Shown piece by piece: positions 1 through 6,286 of a stretch of DNA of 10,206 bases. Numbering within the stretch: the stretch's first letter is position 1; each line of letters begins with the position of its first letter. The notes under the pieces were generated by a model that was given only the letters and a program-made list of their open reading frames with translations, was not told where the DNA came from and did not search any database. The stretch covers positions 1-10,206 of the forward strand of contig JAIBDV010000069.1 in the NCBI GenBank assembly GCA_024686055.1, read 5' to 3'. Made by a program: the position numbers and the translations under genes. Origin of the DNA: Neptuniibacter sp. (lineage in GTDB: Bacteria > Pseudomonadota > Gammaproteobacteria > Pseudomonadales > Balneatricaceae).

Positions 1-1
1 G

Positions 2-205
2 AAAGAAGCCGTGGCGCTGCATCACCAGCGCCGGGCCCGGCTGAATTATCAGATCTCACTGCCCTATGAAAGCAACCCGGTCAGCTTTCGCCTGCACCGC
101 AGCCAGGCAGGTCTGCTGGCAGAATTTAACCGTCAGATAGAGCGACTGGAGCACAGCGGCGAGCTGGATGCGATCGTCTGCAAGTATCTGTGTGGCACCC
201 AGTAG
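2..205 (+). CDS. C-terminal end of a periplasmic solute-binding protein (SBP_bac_3-like), 5' truncated by the window
   Basis: The frame is open from the first complete codon (position 2) to a TAG at 203-205, so this is the last 67 residues of a longer protein. The visible part has a YQISLPYESNPVSFRLHRSQ strand region followed by a long amphipathic helix (LLAEFNRQIERLEHSGELDAIVCKYL). This 'fN..i..L...G.ldaI..kY' ending is typical of the C-terminus of family 3 extracellular solute-binding proteins, the periplasmic part of polar amino-acid ABC transporters and of related stand-alone proteins. The ligand cannot be told from this piece. A GTG at 11 is in frame but is internal, not a start. A GC-rich hairpin follows the stop. 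Family assignment is fairly likely; substrate unknown. Confidence 0.6.
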   Translation, partial: KEAVALHHQRRARLNYQISLPYESNPVSFRLHRSQAGLLAEFNRQIERLEHSGELDAIVCKYLCGTQ

Positions 206-224
206 CGGGCCAGCCTGACGCTGT

Positions 225-263
225 GCCGCCAGCCCTGTGCCACAAACGGGCAGGGCTGGAGGC
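225..263 (+). terminator. GC-rich hairpin after the solute-binding protein gene
   Basis: CCAGCCCTG (229-237) pairs perfectly with CAGGGCTGG (251-259). After one mismatch the stem extends by GCC (225-227) with GGC (261-263). The loop is 13 nt. It lies 20 nt after the stop codon, as expected for a 3' end structure, but no T-run follows (TGATCATG). It may therefore stabilise the transcript end rather than act as an intrinsic terminator. Confidence 0.4.
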
Positions 264-304
264 TGATCATGAAAATTCCTGCAAAAGATAGGGACTTACA
301 GCGG

Positions 305-333
305 CTGCAACTGCCCGGTGAGTGCCCTACAAT
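305..333 (+). promoter_or_regulatory. Possible sigma-70 promoter of ygiQ
   Basis: TACAAT at 328-333 matches the -10 consensus at five of six positions. The hexamer 17 nt upstream, CTGCAA (305-310), is only a weak -35. The predicted start near 340 would leave a short leader of about 27 nt before the ATG at 367. This is a sequence match only. Confidence 0.35.
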
Positions 334-366
334 ACGTCCTTTCAAAAATAGCCAGTGTGCCCACCC

Positions 367-2697
367 ATGCAGATTAAAGCGCCAGACCTTTTCTCCTACC
401 CGAAATACTGGGCCGAGTGTTTCGGAACCGCGTCGTTCCTGCCCACCTCACGGATGGAGATGGCGCAACTGGGCTGGGATAGCTGTGATGTGATTCTGGT
501 CACCGGCGATGCCTATGTCGATCACCCCAGCTTCGGTATGGCGGTGATGGGGCGCTTGCTGGAGGCCCAGGGCTACCGGGTGGGGATTATTGCCCAGCCG
601 GACTGGCGTAGTGCTGATCCGTTTAAAGCGCTGGGCAAGCCGAACCTGTACTACGGCATAACGGCGGGCAATATGGACTCGCTGATCAACCGTTACACTG
701 CAGACCTGCGTATTCGCCATGACGATGCCTACACCGCCGGTGGCAAAGGCGGTAACCGGCCCGACCGGGCGGTGATTGTGTACAGTCAGCGCTGTAAAGA
801 AGCCTACCCCGATGTGCCGGTGGTACTGGGCGGGATCGAAGCCAGCCTGCGCCGTATTGCTCAGTATGATTACTGGAGTGACAAAGTACGTCGCTCAGTG
901 TTGCTCGATGCTACCGCCGATATTCTGCTGTACGGCAACGCCGAGCGGGCGATTGTCGAGCTGACTCACCGGCTGGCACGGGGCGAGGCGATCGGTGAAA
1001 TCACCGATCTGCGCGGTACCGCGATACTGCGCAAAAGCACCCCTGAGGGCTACACCGAACTGGATTCCAGCCGGATCGACTGGCCGGGCAGTATCGATAA
1101 ACACCCCAGCCCCTATGAATATATTCAGGCCGATGCCTCCGAGGTGAAAGACCCGGAGAATCCACAGCCGATCAAAATTGTGCCCATGCCGCTGCGCAAG
1201 CGCGAAAAGGGGCTGAGCCATGCCGATTCCTGTGTCCGTTTGCCGAGCTTTGAAAAAGTTGCCAAAGACCCGGTGCTCTACGCCCATGCGTCCCGCGTGC
1301 TGCATCAGGAGTCTAACCCGCACAATGCCCGCGCGCTGGTACAGCGCCATGGTAACCGCGAGCTGTGGGTGAACCCGCCGCCGATCCCGCTGGAAACAGC
1401 GGAAATGGATCGGGTGTTCGGCATGACCTACCAGCGGATTCCGCACCCGATGTACGAGGGCCAGCGGATTCCGGCTTATGACATGATCAAACTGTCGGTC
1501 AATATCATGCGCGGCTGTTTTGGTGGCTGCACCTTCTGTTCGATTACCGAACATGAAGGACGCATTATCCAGAGTCGTTCCCATGAGTCGATTCTGGATG
1601 AGATCGAACAGATCCGCGACAAGGTGCCGGGTTTCACAGGCACTATTTCGGATCTGGGTGGGCCGACCTCCAATATGTACAAGCTCAACTGTAATGACCC
1701 ACAGATCCAGTCGTCCTGTCGCAAACTCAGCTGTGTATACCCGGAAATCTGTCCCAATCTGGATACCGACCACAGCCCGACCACCGAGCTGTACCGCAAA
1801 GCCCGCAAGGTAAAAGGGGTGCATACGGTGGCGATCGCCTCCGGCCTGCGTTACGACCTTGCCGTGCGTGACCCGGAATACGTGAAAGAGCTGGTCACCT
1901 ATCATGTTGGCGGCTTGCTGAAAATTGCCCCTGAGCACAGCGAATCCGGCACCCTGGATATGATGATGAAGCCGGGTATGGGCACCTACGATACTTTTAA
2001 AAAAATGTTCGAGAAATTCTCCGCCCAGGCGGGGAAAAAACAGTATCTGGTGCCGTACTTCATCGCCGCCCATCCGGGCTGTGAAGATGAAGACATGATG
2101 AACCTGGCGCGCTGGCTGAAGAAGAACGACTTCGAGGTGGATCAGGTGCAGACCTTCTACCCCTCGCCGATGTCACTGGCCACCGCCATGTATCACTCCG
2201 ATCGTAACCCGCTTAAGCAGCTCAGTTACAAGGTCGACAAGATCTATACACCGAAAAATACTGAACAGCGTCGGGTACATAAAGCCTTCCTGCGCTACCA
2301 CGACTCGGACAACTGGCCTGCGCTGCGGGTTAATTTGACCAATATGGGTCGCGCCGATCTGATTGGTTATGGCGTTAACGCACTGGTGCCGCCGGAGGAA
2401 AAAGAAGTGGGCCGCGGCCGGGTGCAGCATAATCAGGCGAAGCCAGCTGCCGGTGGCCGAGGCAAGGCACTGTCAGGGAATGGTCGACCAGGCCAGAAAC
2501 AGCAGGCACGGGGGGATAAACGCACCCCGATTCCAACCGGTGAAGGGACTCAATCGGCTGGCCGTAAAAGCGCTGGCCAGCAGGGCAAGGCGCTGTCGGG
2601 TCAGGGCAAGCGGCCAGCAACGGCGGCTGCACCGGCGCATAAGCCTAAAGGTCGCAAACCCGCCAAACCGAAACAGCGCAGCGTTAAACGGCCATAG
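367..2697 (+). CDS. ygiQ: YgiQ family radical SAM protein (UPF0313)
   Basis: The 776-residue protein aligns over most of its length with E. coli YgiQ as I remember it, including LGWDSCDVILVTGDAYVDHP near the N-terminus, GGIEASLRR, the radical SAM cluster motif CFGGCTFC (Cys384, Cys388, Cys391), SITEHEGRIIQSRS, ISDLGGPTSNMY and IAPEHSESGTLDMMMKPGMG. The three cysteines should hold a [4Fe-4S] cluster that cleaves S-adenosylmethionine; the substrate of the family is not known to me. The N-terminal part resembles a cobalamin-binding-like UPF0313_N domain. A frame-consistent GTG lies at 355, but the ATG at 367 is preferred because the conserved sequence begins right after it; neither has a clear Shine-Dalgarno sequence. 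The last ~100 residues are a basic, Gly/Lys/Gln/Pro-rich, apparently disordered tail. The gene stands alone, with its own promoter and terminator. Confidence 0.95.
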   Translation: MQIKAPDLFSYPKYWAECFGTASFLPTSRMEMAQLGWDSCDVILVTGDAYVDHPSFGMAVMGRLLEAQGYRVGIIAQPDWRSADPFKALGKPNLYYGITAGNMDSLINRYTADLRIRHDDAYTAGGKGGNRPDRAVIVYSQRCKEAYPDVPVVLGGIEASLRRIAQYDYWSDKVRRSVLLDATADILLYGNAERAIVELTHRLARGEAIGEITDLRGTAILRKSTPEGYTELDSSRIDWPGSIDKHPSPYEYIQADASEVKDPENPQPIKIVPMPLRKREKGLSHADSCVRLPSFEKVAKDPVLYAHASRVLHQESNPHNARALVQRHGNRELWVNPPPIPLETAEMDRVFGMTYQRIPHPMYEGQRIPAYDMIKLSVNIMRGCFGGCTFCSITEHEGRIIQSRSHESILDEIEQIRDKVPGFTGTISDLGGPTSNMYKLNCNDPQIQSSCRKLSCVYPEICPNLDTDHSPTTELYRKARKVKGVHTVAIASGLRYDLAVRDPEYVKELVTYHVGGLLKIAPEHSESGTLDMMMKPGMGTYDTFKKMFEKFSAQAGKKQYLVPYFIAAHPGCEDEDMMNLARWLKKNDFEVDQVQTFYPSPMSLATAMYHSDRNPLKQLSYKVDKIYTPKNTEQRRVHKAFLRYHDSDNWPALRVNLTNMGRADLIGYGVNALVPPEEKEVGRGRVQHNQAKPAAGGRGKALSGNGRPGQKQQARGDKRTPIPTGEGTQSAGRKSAGQQGKALSGQGKRPATAAAPAHKPKGRKPAKPKQRSVKRP

Positions 2698-2716
2698 GGC
2701 CTGAACGCACGACTAT

Positions 2717-2751
2717 ACGCCCGAGGGTTCCTTCGGGCGTTCACGTTTTTT
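2717..2751 (+). terminator. Rho-independent terminator of ygiQ
   Basis: ACGCCCGA (2717-2724) pairs perfectly with TCGGGCGT (2733-2740), leaving an 8-nt loop. A run of six T follows at 2746-2751, five bases after the stem. It lies 20 nt downstream of the ygiQ stop codon. Confidence 0.75.
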
Positions 2752-2792
2752 CATCGTTTCCTGTTTTCCCCTGCCTGAACTGTCCCTACCTG

Positions 2793-2868
2793 CTAATTAG
2801 CACTAATCCTCGGTATTAGTTACAGCTTCTTTAGCGAGTGCTAAAGTGAACTGCTTTTGTGCCAACCG
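2793..2868 (+). promoter_or_regulatory. Dyad-rich control region upstream of the chemoreceptor gene, with a weak FliA-like promoter
   Basis: This stretch holds a palindrome CTAATTAG (2793-2800), an inverted repeat ACTAAT (2802-2807) / ATTAGT (2815-2820), and a perfect hairpin CTTTAGC (2829-2835) / GCTAAAG (2840-2846) with a GAGT loop. TAAAGTGA at 2842-2849 resembles the flagellar sigma-28 -35 element TAAAGTTT. Exactly 11 nt later GCCAACCG (2861-2868) keeps only the GCC and one A of the -10 consensus GCCGATAA. Sigma-28 control would suit a chemoreceptor, but the match is poor. Confidence 0.3.
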
Positions 2869-2984
2869 GAGTAACCGGTCAGTTACTAAAATGGCTGAAG
2901 GATGCAGTCACAGAGCGTTTGAATAACAACAATAACAGGGGCATTGGTTTCAATGCGCCGATAGCAAATGCGGTAGAGGGATTT

Positions 2985-4883
2985 ATGAAGCTGATGGGCT
3001 TTAAGCAGAAGCTGATGGTGTCGATGGTCATCATGGTGGTCTGTTCACTGATTGTGACCAACTGGCTGGCGTTCAGTCGGTTCCAGGAAGATAAAGTGGA
3101 TGCCATTCGTGGCACTTTGATGGCGTCGATTAACTACGAAGCCGATGCGCTGGAGAGCTGGATGCGCAGCAAAGTGCAGGCCGTGAAAACGGCGGCTGAG
3201 CAGGGGCAGAACCTGAGCCAGCCGGCGGACATTGTCAAGGTCACCGAGCTGGTCGCGCAGGCAGCCAGCCTCAAGTATGTCACCTTCGGTTTTGAAAATG
3301 GCAAAGCCTACTCCAATGATGGCTGGTCTGATGGTATTGCCCCGGCAGATTACGACCCTCGTACCCGGCCCTGGTATATTCAGGCGCGCCAGCAAACCGG
3401 CATGTCGGTGTCCGACCTCTATAACGACTCCCTGTCAGGTAAGCCGCTGGTGTCGATCTCCTACCCGGTTTCGAATGGGGTTATCTCCGGTGATATTAAT
3501 GCCTCTATCCTCGATCAGGCAGTTAAATCCATCAATTACCCTGGTGCCGTAGCACTGATTCTGGACCAGACCGGTAAGGTCATCGCCTCTTCATCGGAGC
3601 GGGTCCAGGTGGGTATCCGGATGTCGGACAAGCCCGAACTGGTGGGTGTTGAGAATGAAATTCTGACCGGGCAGCAGGGTATTATCGATTATCAGCTGGG
3701 TGGCCAGGAAAAACTGGCGTTTTACCGTCAGATCAGCCTGATTGGTAAGCAGAAGTGGCACCTGACCATCGGCCTGAACAAGTCAGTCGCCTACGCGGCC
3801 GTAGGCGACTTTCTGCAGGAAACGTTGCTGGTATCCGGTGGCCTCGTGGTCTTCACAACGCTGCTGATTGTCTGGTTGCTACAGCTGTTGTACAAGCCAA
3901 TTCTGGAGCTCAAAACCATGATCCATGGCCTGGCGGATGGTAATGGTGACCTGACCCGGCGGCTGGATATTCGCAGTGGTGATGACCTGGAAGCGATTGC
4001 CAATGGCATCAACGACTTTATCGCCAACCTGCAGCGGATGATGCAGGAGGTGTCTGCAGCCACCGGCAATATCAGTACGGGTATAGAAGGCCTGCGCCAG
4101 CAAGCGGACTCCACCCGCAGTATTCTCAACCAGCATGCGGATCAGACCGAACAGGTGGTACTGGCGGTCAATGAGATGAGCACCACGGCTGACACCGTGT
4201 CCAGCAGTGCGGCCCAGGCGGCGACGGTGACCACTCAGGCCAATGCCGATGCTCAGCGTTCCGGTGAAGTGGTGGAAGGTGCTGTTGCGGATGTGAACTC
4301 TCTGCTGGTGGAAGTGGAGTCAATGTCGGAACATATCCAGACCGTTGATGCCGATACCCAGCGCATCAGTACTGTGCTCAGTGTGATTGGCGAGATTGCC
4401 GAGCAGACTAATCTGCTGGCGCTGAATGCAGCCATTGAAGCGGCGCGGGCCGGAGAACAGGGCCGGGGGTTTGCGGTGGTCGCCGATGAGGTACGGGCGC
4501 TGGCCGGACGAACCCAGCAGAGCACCGGTGAAATTGCCGACGTGCTGGATAAGTTGCGCAGTGGCTCGAAGCGGATTGTGCAATCGATGGAGGATACCCG
4601 CCAGCGGGGCGAAGCAACCAAGGTGACGACCGGTCAGGTGGTGGATACGCTGGATGGTGTGCAGAGTTCGGTTGCCAAGATCAATGACCTCAATACCCGT
4701 ATCGCGACCTCGGCTGAAGAGCAGAGCGCGGTAACTGAACAGATTAACGGCACCGTGGCAGCGATCAACGGCATGGTGGGTGAGTTGTCGGGCAATACTG
4801 ATACCACGGTAGAAAGTGCCCGTAATCTGGCCGAGGTTAACCAGCAGTTGCGTGAAATTGTTGGTCGATTCCGGCTGGAATAG
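2985..4883 (+). CDS. Methyl-accepting chemotaxis protein with a dCache sensor of amino-acid-binding type
   Basis: This is a transmembrane chemoreceptor of 632 residues that would signal to CheA/CheW. It has TM1 at about 9-30, a periplasmic dCache_1 domain at about 35-275, TM2 at about 282-303, HAMP at about 304-355, then a long methyl-accepting coiled coil. The highly conserved hairpin tip (GEIAEQTNLLALNAAIEAAR to VVADEVRALA) lies at about 469-507. The sensor has YDPRTRPWY (Tyr123, Arg128, Trp130, Tyr131), then Tyr146, Asp148 and Asp170 in GDIN, matching the amino-acid-binding dCache_1AA pattern. There is no C-terminal pentapeptide for CheR/CheB tethering; the protein ends FRLE. The ATG at 2985 is chosen because AGAGGG lies 4 nt upstream and TM1 follows directly. 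A GTG at 2859 would add 42 residues with a poly-Asn run and no membrane logic. No che genes are nearby. Confidence 0.93.
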   Translation: MKLMGFKQKLMVSMVIMVVCSLIVTNWLAFSRFQEDKVDAIRGTLMASINYEADALESWMRSKVQAVKTAAEQGQNLSQPADIVKVTELVAQAASLKYVTFGFENGKAYSNDGWSDGIAPADYDPRTRPWYIQARQQTGMSVSDLYNDSLSGKPLVSISYPVSNGVISGDINASILDQAVKSINYPGAVALILDQTGKVIASSSERVQVGIRMSDKPELVGVENEILTGQQGIIDYQLGGQEKLAFYRQISLIGKQKWHLTIGLNKSVAYAAVGDFLQETLLVSGGLVVFTTLLIVWLLQLLYKPILELKTMIHGLADGNGDLTRRLDIRSGDDLEAIANGINDFIANLQRMMQEVSAATGNISTGIEGLRQQADSTRSILNQHADQTEQVVLAVNEMSTTADTVSSSAAQAATVTTQANADAQRSGEVVEGAVADVNSLLVEVESMSEHIQTVDADTQRISTVLSVIGEIAEQTNLLALNAAIEAARAGEQGRGFAVVADEVRALAGRTQQSTGEIADVLDKLRSGSKRIVQSMEDTRQRGEATKVTTGQVVDTLDGVQSSVAKINDLNTRIATSAEEQSAVTEQINGTVAAINGMVGELSGNTDTTVESARNLAEVNQQLREIVGRFRLE

Positions 4884-4915
4884 TTACTAATGGGCAAGCC
4901 TGGCCAAAAGGCTAT

Positions 4916-4949
4916 GCCGGTTTCGTTACTTTAGCGATAGAAACCCGGC
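4916..4949 (+). repeat. Inverted repeat after the chemoreceptor gene
   Basis: GCCGGTTTC (4916-4924) pairs with GAAACCCGGC (4940-4949) with one bulged base, around a 15-nt loop. It sits between the chemoreceptor stop and the start of the next small gene. No T-run follows, so it could be a transcript end structure or a leader structure of the small gene; the sequence does not decide. Confidence 0.35.
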
Positions 4950-4994
4950 GGCCTTCCCCCTAAAATAGGCGGCTAATACTCAGGAGACGGAATA

Positions 4995-5213
4995 ATGCAG
5001 CTTAATGTATATCTGATTCGCGGCCGTGGTGAAGACGGTTCTAAATTCCAGCTGGCGCAGGTAAGTGATGACAGCGGTCGTTACTTCCGTGGCGACAAAG
5101 GTGATTACGACCCGACTTACCAGTTCGCTTCCAAAGAGGAGCTGACTGAGGTACTGGCGAAGATGGTGAACTGCGCTGCCTCTGAGCTGGTTGTGAACGA
5201 GCTGGTTCTGTAA
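4995..5213 (+). CDS. Small uncharacterised acidic protein (72 aa)
   Basis: I do not recognise this protein. It begins MQLNVYLIRGRGEDGSKFQL and ends with a hydrophobic-acidic helix-like stretch (SELVVNELVL). The middle is rich in Asp, Gly, Tyr and Phe (GRYFRGDKGDYDPTYQF). It has no signal peptide, membrane segment or recognisable metal motif; the only cysteine is in MVNCAASE. The case for a real gene is good: AGGAG at 4982-4986 lies 8 nt before the ATG, codon use is of the highly expressed type (CGT, GGT, CTG), and a textbook terminator starts about 20 nt after the stop. It appears to be a single-gene transcript, possibly abundant. A cytoplasmic location is inferred from the lack of export signals. 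Confidence 0.8.
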   Translation: MQLNVYLIRGRGEDGSKFQLAQVSDDSGRYFRGDKGDYDPTYQFASKEELTEVLAKMVNCAASELVVNELVL

Positions 5214-5232
5214 CCACTGTCCACGGCAAGAT

Positions 5233-5267
5233 AAAAAACCACCGGCGTTCGCGTCGGTGGTTTTTTT
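5233..5267 (+). terminator. Strong intrinsic terminator of the 72-aa gene
   Basis: Nine base pairs (CCACCGGCG at 5239-5247 with CGTCGGTGG at 5252-5260, one G-U pair) close a TTCG tetraloop. A-run 5233-5238 and T-run 5261-5267 flank it, so it could also stop transcription coming from the right. Confidence 0.9.
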
Positions 5268-5300
5268 ACGCCTGGCCATTTCTAGTGCCATCTATGCATT

Positions 5301-5385
5301 ACCACGCAGAGCGTGGGAACGAGTTGTAGCAGTTCGCTCCGCGAACGTCGGCTTTGCCTGTTGGCGTGAGCGCGATTTACAGGCA
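5301..5385. repeat. REP-like cluster of three short-loop palindromes
   Basis: Three inverted repeats stand in a row between two terminators: CCACGC-AGA-GCGTGG (5302-5316), GTTCGC-TCC-GCGAAC (5332-5346), and TGCCTGT (5355-5361) with ACAGGCA (5379-5385). The first two have 3-nt loops, and GGGAACGAG follows the first. The CCACGCAGAGCGTGGGAACGAG core resembles, from memory, a dispersed intergenic repeat seen in many environmental proteobacteria. The layout is like REP/BIME elements moved by RAYT-type transposases. The copy number in this genome cannot be seen here. Confidence 0.6.
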
Positions 5386-5386
5386 C

Positions 5387-5415
5387 AAAAAAAGGAGCCC
5401 GCAGGCTCCTTTTTT
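5387..5415 (-). terminator. Terminator of the sdhCD transcript (bidirectional shape)
   Basis: GGAGCC (5394-5399) pairs with GGCTCC (5404-5409) around a CGCA loop, flanked by A-run 5387-5393 and T-run 5410-5415. Read on the minus strand it lies about 20 nt after the sdhD stop codon and ends in a U-run. The transcript therefore appears to stop after sdhD, without sdhA or sdhB. Confidence 0.85.
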
Positions 5416-5431
5416 CAGGGTTATCGCAGGC

Positions 5432-5776
5432 TTATGCCCAGAAGATAACCAGGCCGAACACCAGGTACGCTGCGCTGCCGGCTTTTACTGCCAGGCTGTA
5501 CAGTTTGTTGGTGGCTTCAGGCTTGATGTAGTCAGTACCGATCTGCCAGCCTGCCAGGATAGAGTTCAGGCAGATCAGGATCAGCGTCAGGCTGGAGTAC
5601 AGCTTGAACCAGGTCGCATCGTACAATGCTGACCAGCTGGCGAAATCAATCGTATCCATACCCGCAACCAGTGCTACAAACACCAGTCCGTAGAGTACGA
5701 TTGCCAGGTTAGAGATGCGCTGAAAGATCCACTCTTTCGTGCCGCTACGTGCTTGTTCCGCTGCTGTCATGCCCAT
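5432..5776 (-). CDS. sdhD: Succinate dehydrogenase membrane anchor subunit SdhD, heme-ligand His replaced
   Basis: This 114-residue protein matches the length and layout of E. coli SdhD (115 aa). It has three membrane helices at about 22-40, 58-79 and 95-113, and the conserved ILAGWQIGTDYIKP segment. With SdhC it anchors the SdhAB catalytic dimer in the inner membrane and forms the ubiquinone site; Asp82 and Tyr83 (E. coli Asp82, Tyr83) are kept. At the position of E. coli His71, an axial ligand of heme b, this protein has Asn71 (CLNSILAGW versus LIHAWIGMW, aligned without gaps). Its start overlaps the end of sdhC by 10 nt, and a second ATG at 5770 overlaps the sdhC stop as ATGA, so translation is probably coupled. 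GGGGA lies 7 nt before the first ATG. sdhA does not follow. Confidence 0.88.
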   Translation of the reverse strand: MGMTAAEQARSGTKEWIFQRISNLAIVLYGLVFVALVAGMDTIDFASWSALYDATWFKLYSSLTLILICLNSILAGWQIGTDYIKPEATNKLYSLAVKAGSAAYLVFGLVIFWA

Positions 5777-6147
5777 ACCCAGATCCCCGCCAGTACACTC
5801 AGGATTACGCCTGCAGCAATAACGCCCATGGCGATCTGCTTGCCGCTTTCCAGTTCTTCAAAGTGACCCATATCCTGAACCACATGTTTCAGTGTGGCCA
5901 TAGAATAGTAACCCAGTGCCGTCAGCAGGCCCCAGGCGATAAACTGTGCGAAGAAGTTACCAGTCAGAGCGCCGTAGATACCAGCGAAGCTCTCTTCACT
6001 GCTCAGCGACAGGTTCAGTGCGATCAGGGCGAATGCCATACCAACCCAGAGTACTACCGCAGAGATACGATGCAGGATGGACGCGCGAGCGGTCACAGGC
6101 ATCTTAATCGTGCGCAGATCCAGATTGACGGGTCGTTGCTTACTCAT
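5767..6147 (-). CDS. sdhC: Succinate dehydrogenase cytochrome b556-type subunit SdhC, heme-ligand His replaced
   Basis: The 126-residue protein opens with KQRPVNLDLRTIK and contains ASILHRIS, both signatures of SdhC, with helices at about 27-47, 64-84 and 104-124. It is the second anchor subunit of complex II. The quinone-site residues Ser23 and Arg27 (E. coli Ser27, Arg31) are present. The E. coli heme b ligand His84 lies in LAYHVVVGIRH; here the ungapped equivalent is LGYYSMATLKH, so His84 is Tyr81, while the second histidine (His88, E. coli His91) is kept. I checked the codons: 5905-5907 reads TAT on the minus strand. TCTCC at 6154-6158 (GGAGA on the coding strand) is 6 nt before the ATG. 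In related bacteria sdhC heads sdhCDAB; here only sdhD follows before a terminator. Confidence 0.9.
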   Translation of the reverse strand: MSKQRPVNLDLRTIKMPVTARASILHRISAVVLWVGMAFALIALNLSLSSEESFAGIYGALTGNFFAQFIAWGLLTALGYYSMATLKHVVQDMGHFEELESGKQIAMGVIAAGVILSVLAGIWVWA

Positions 6148-6198
6148 TCAATTTCTCCATCAAATATGTGCCGGGTCGCCAAATGTAATCAGGATTCA

Positions 6199-6286
6199 TT
6201 ATTATTGGCGGAAGTGCTTAAATGCAGTGCATTTAGCGCGGGTTCGACTGCTCTGATGAAACAGGCATGCTCACGTTTTCATCAGA
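6199..6286 (-). promoter_or_regulatory. Palindromic control region of sdhC
   Basis: A perfect 17-bp palindrome TAAATGCA-G-TGCATTTA lies at 6219-6235, about 70 bp upstream of the sdhC start. On the sdhC strand an AT-rich TAATAAT stretch (complement of 6199-6206) follows it and could be a -10 element, putting the palindrome over the -35 region. Further upstream, TCTGATGAAA (6252-6261) and TTTCATCAGA (6277-6286) form a perfect 10-bp inverted repeat around 15 nt. The regulator is unknown; I see no match to ArcA, Fnr or Fur sites. Confidence 0.4.

Noticed and set aside
355..366. GTG start four codons before the ygiQ ATG
   Set aside because: No ribosome binding site, and the similarity to YgiQ begins after the ATG at 367.
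895..2073. 392-codon open frame on the minus strand inside ygiQ
   Set aside because: It is the antisense shadow of a strongly conserved gene; its translation is rich in His, Arg and Gln and has no recognisable family.
2859..2984. Upstream GTG start giving a 42-residue extension of the chemoreceptor
   Set aside because: The extension contains a poly-Asn run and no signal or membrane logic, and overlaps promoter-like sequence; AGAGGG before the ATG at 2985 fits better.
4890..4990. Possible riboswitch (c-di-GMP type) before the 72-aa gene
   Set aside because: There is a hairpin and some GC-rich pairing, but the conserved cores of the c-di-GMP riboswitch classes are not present.
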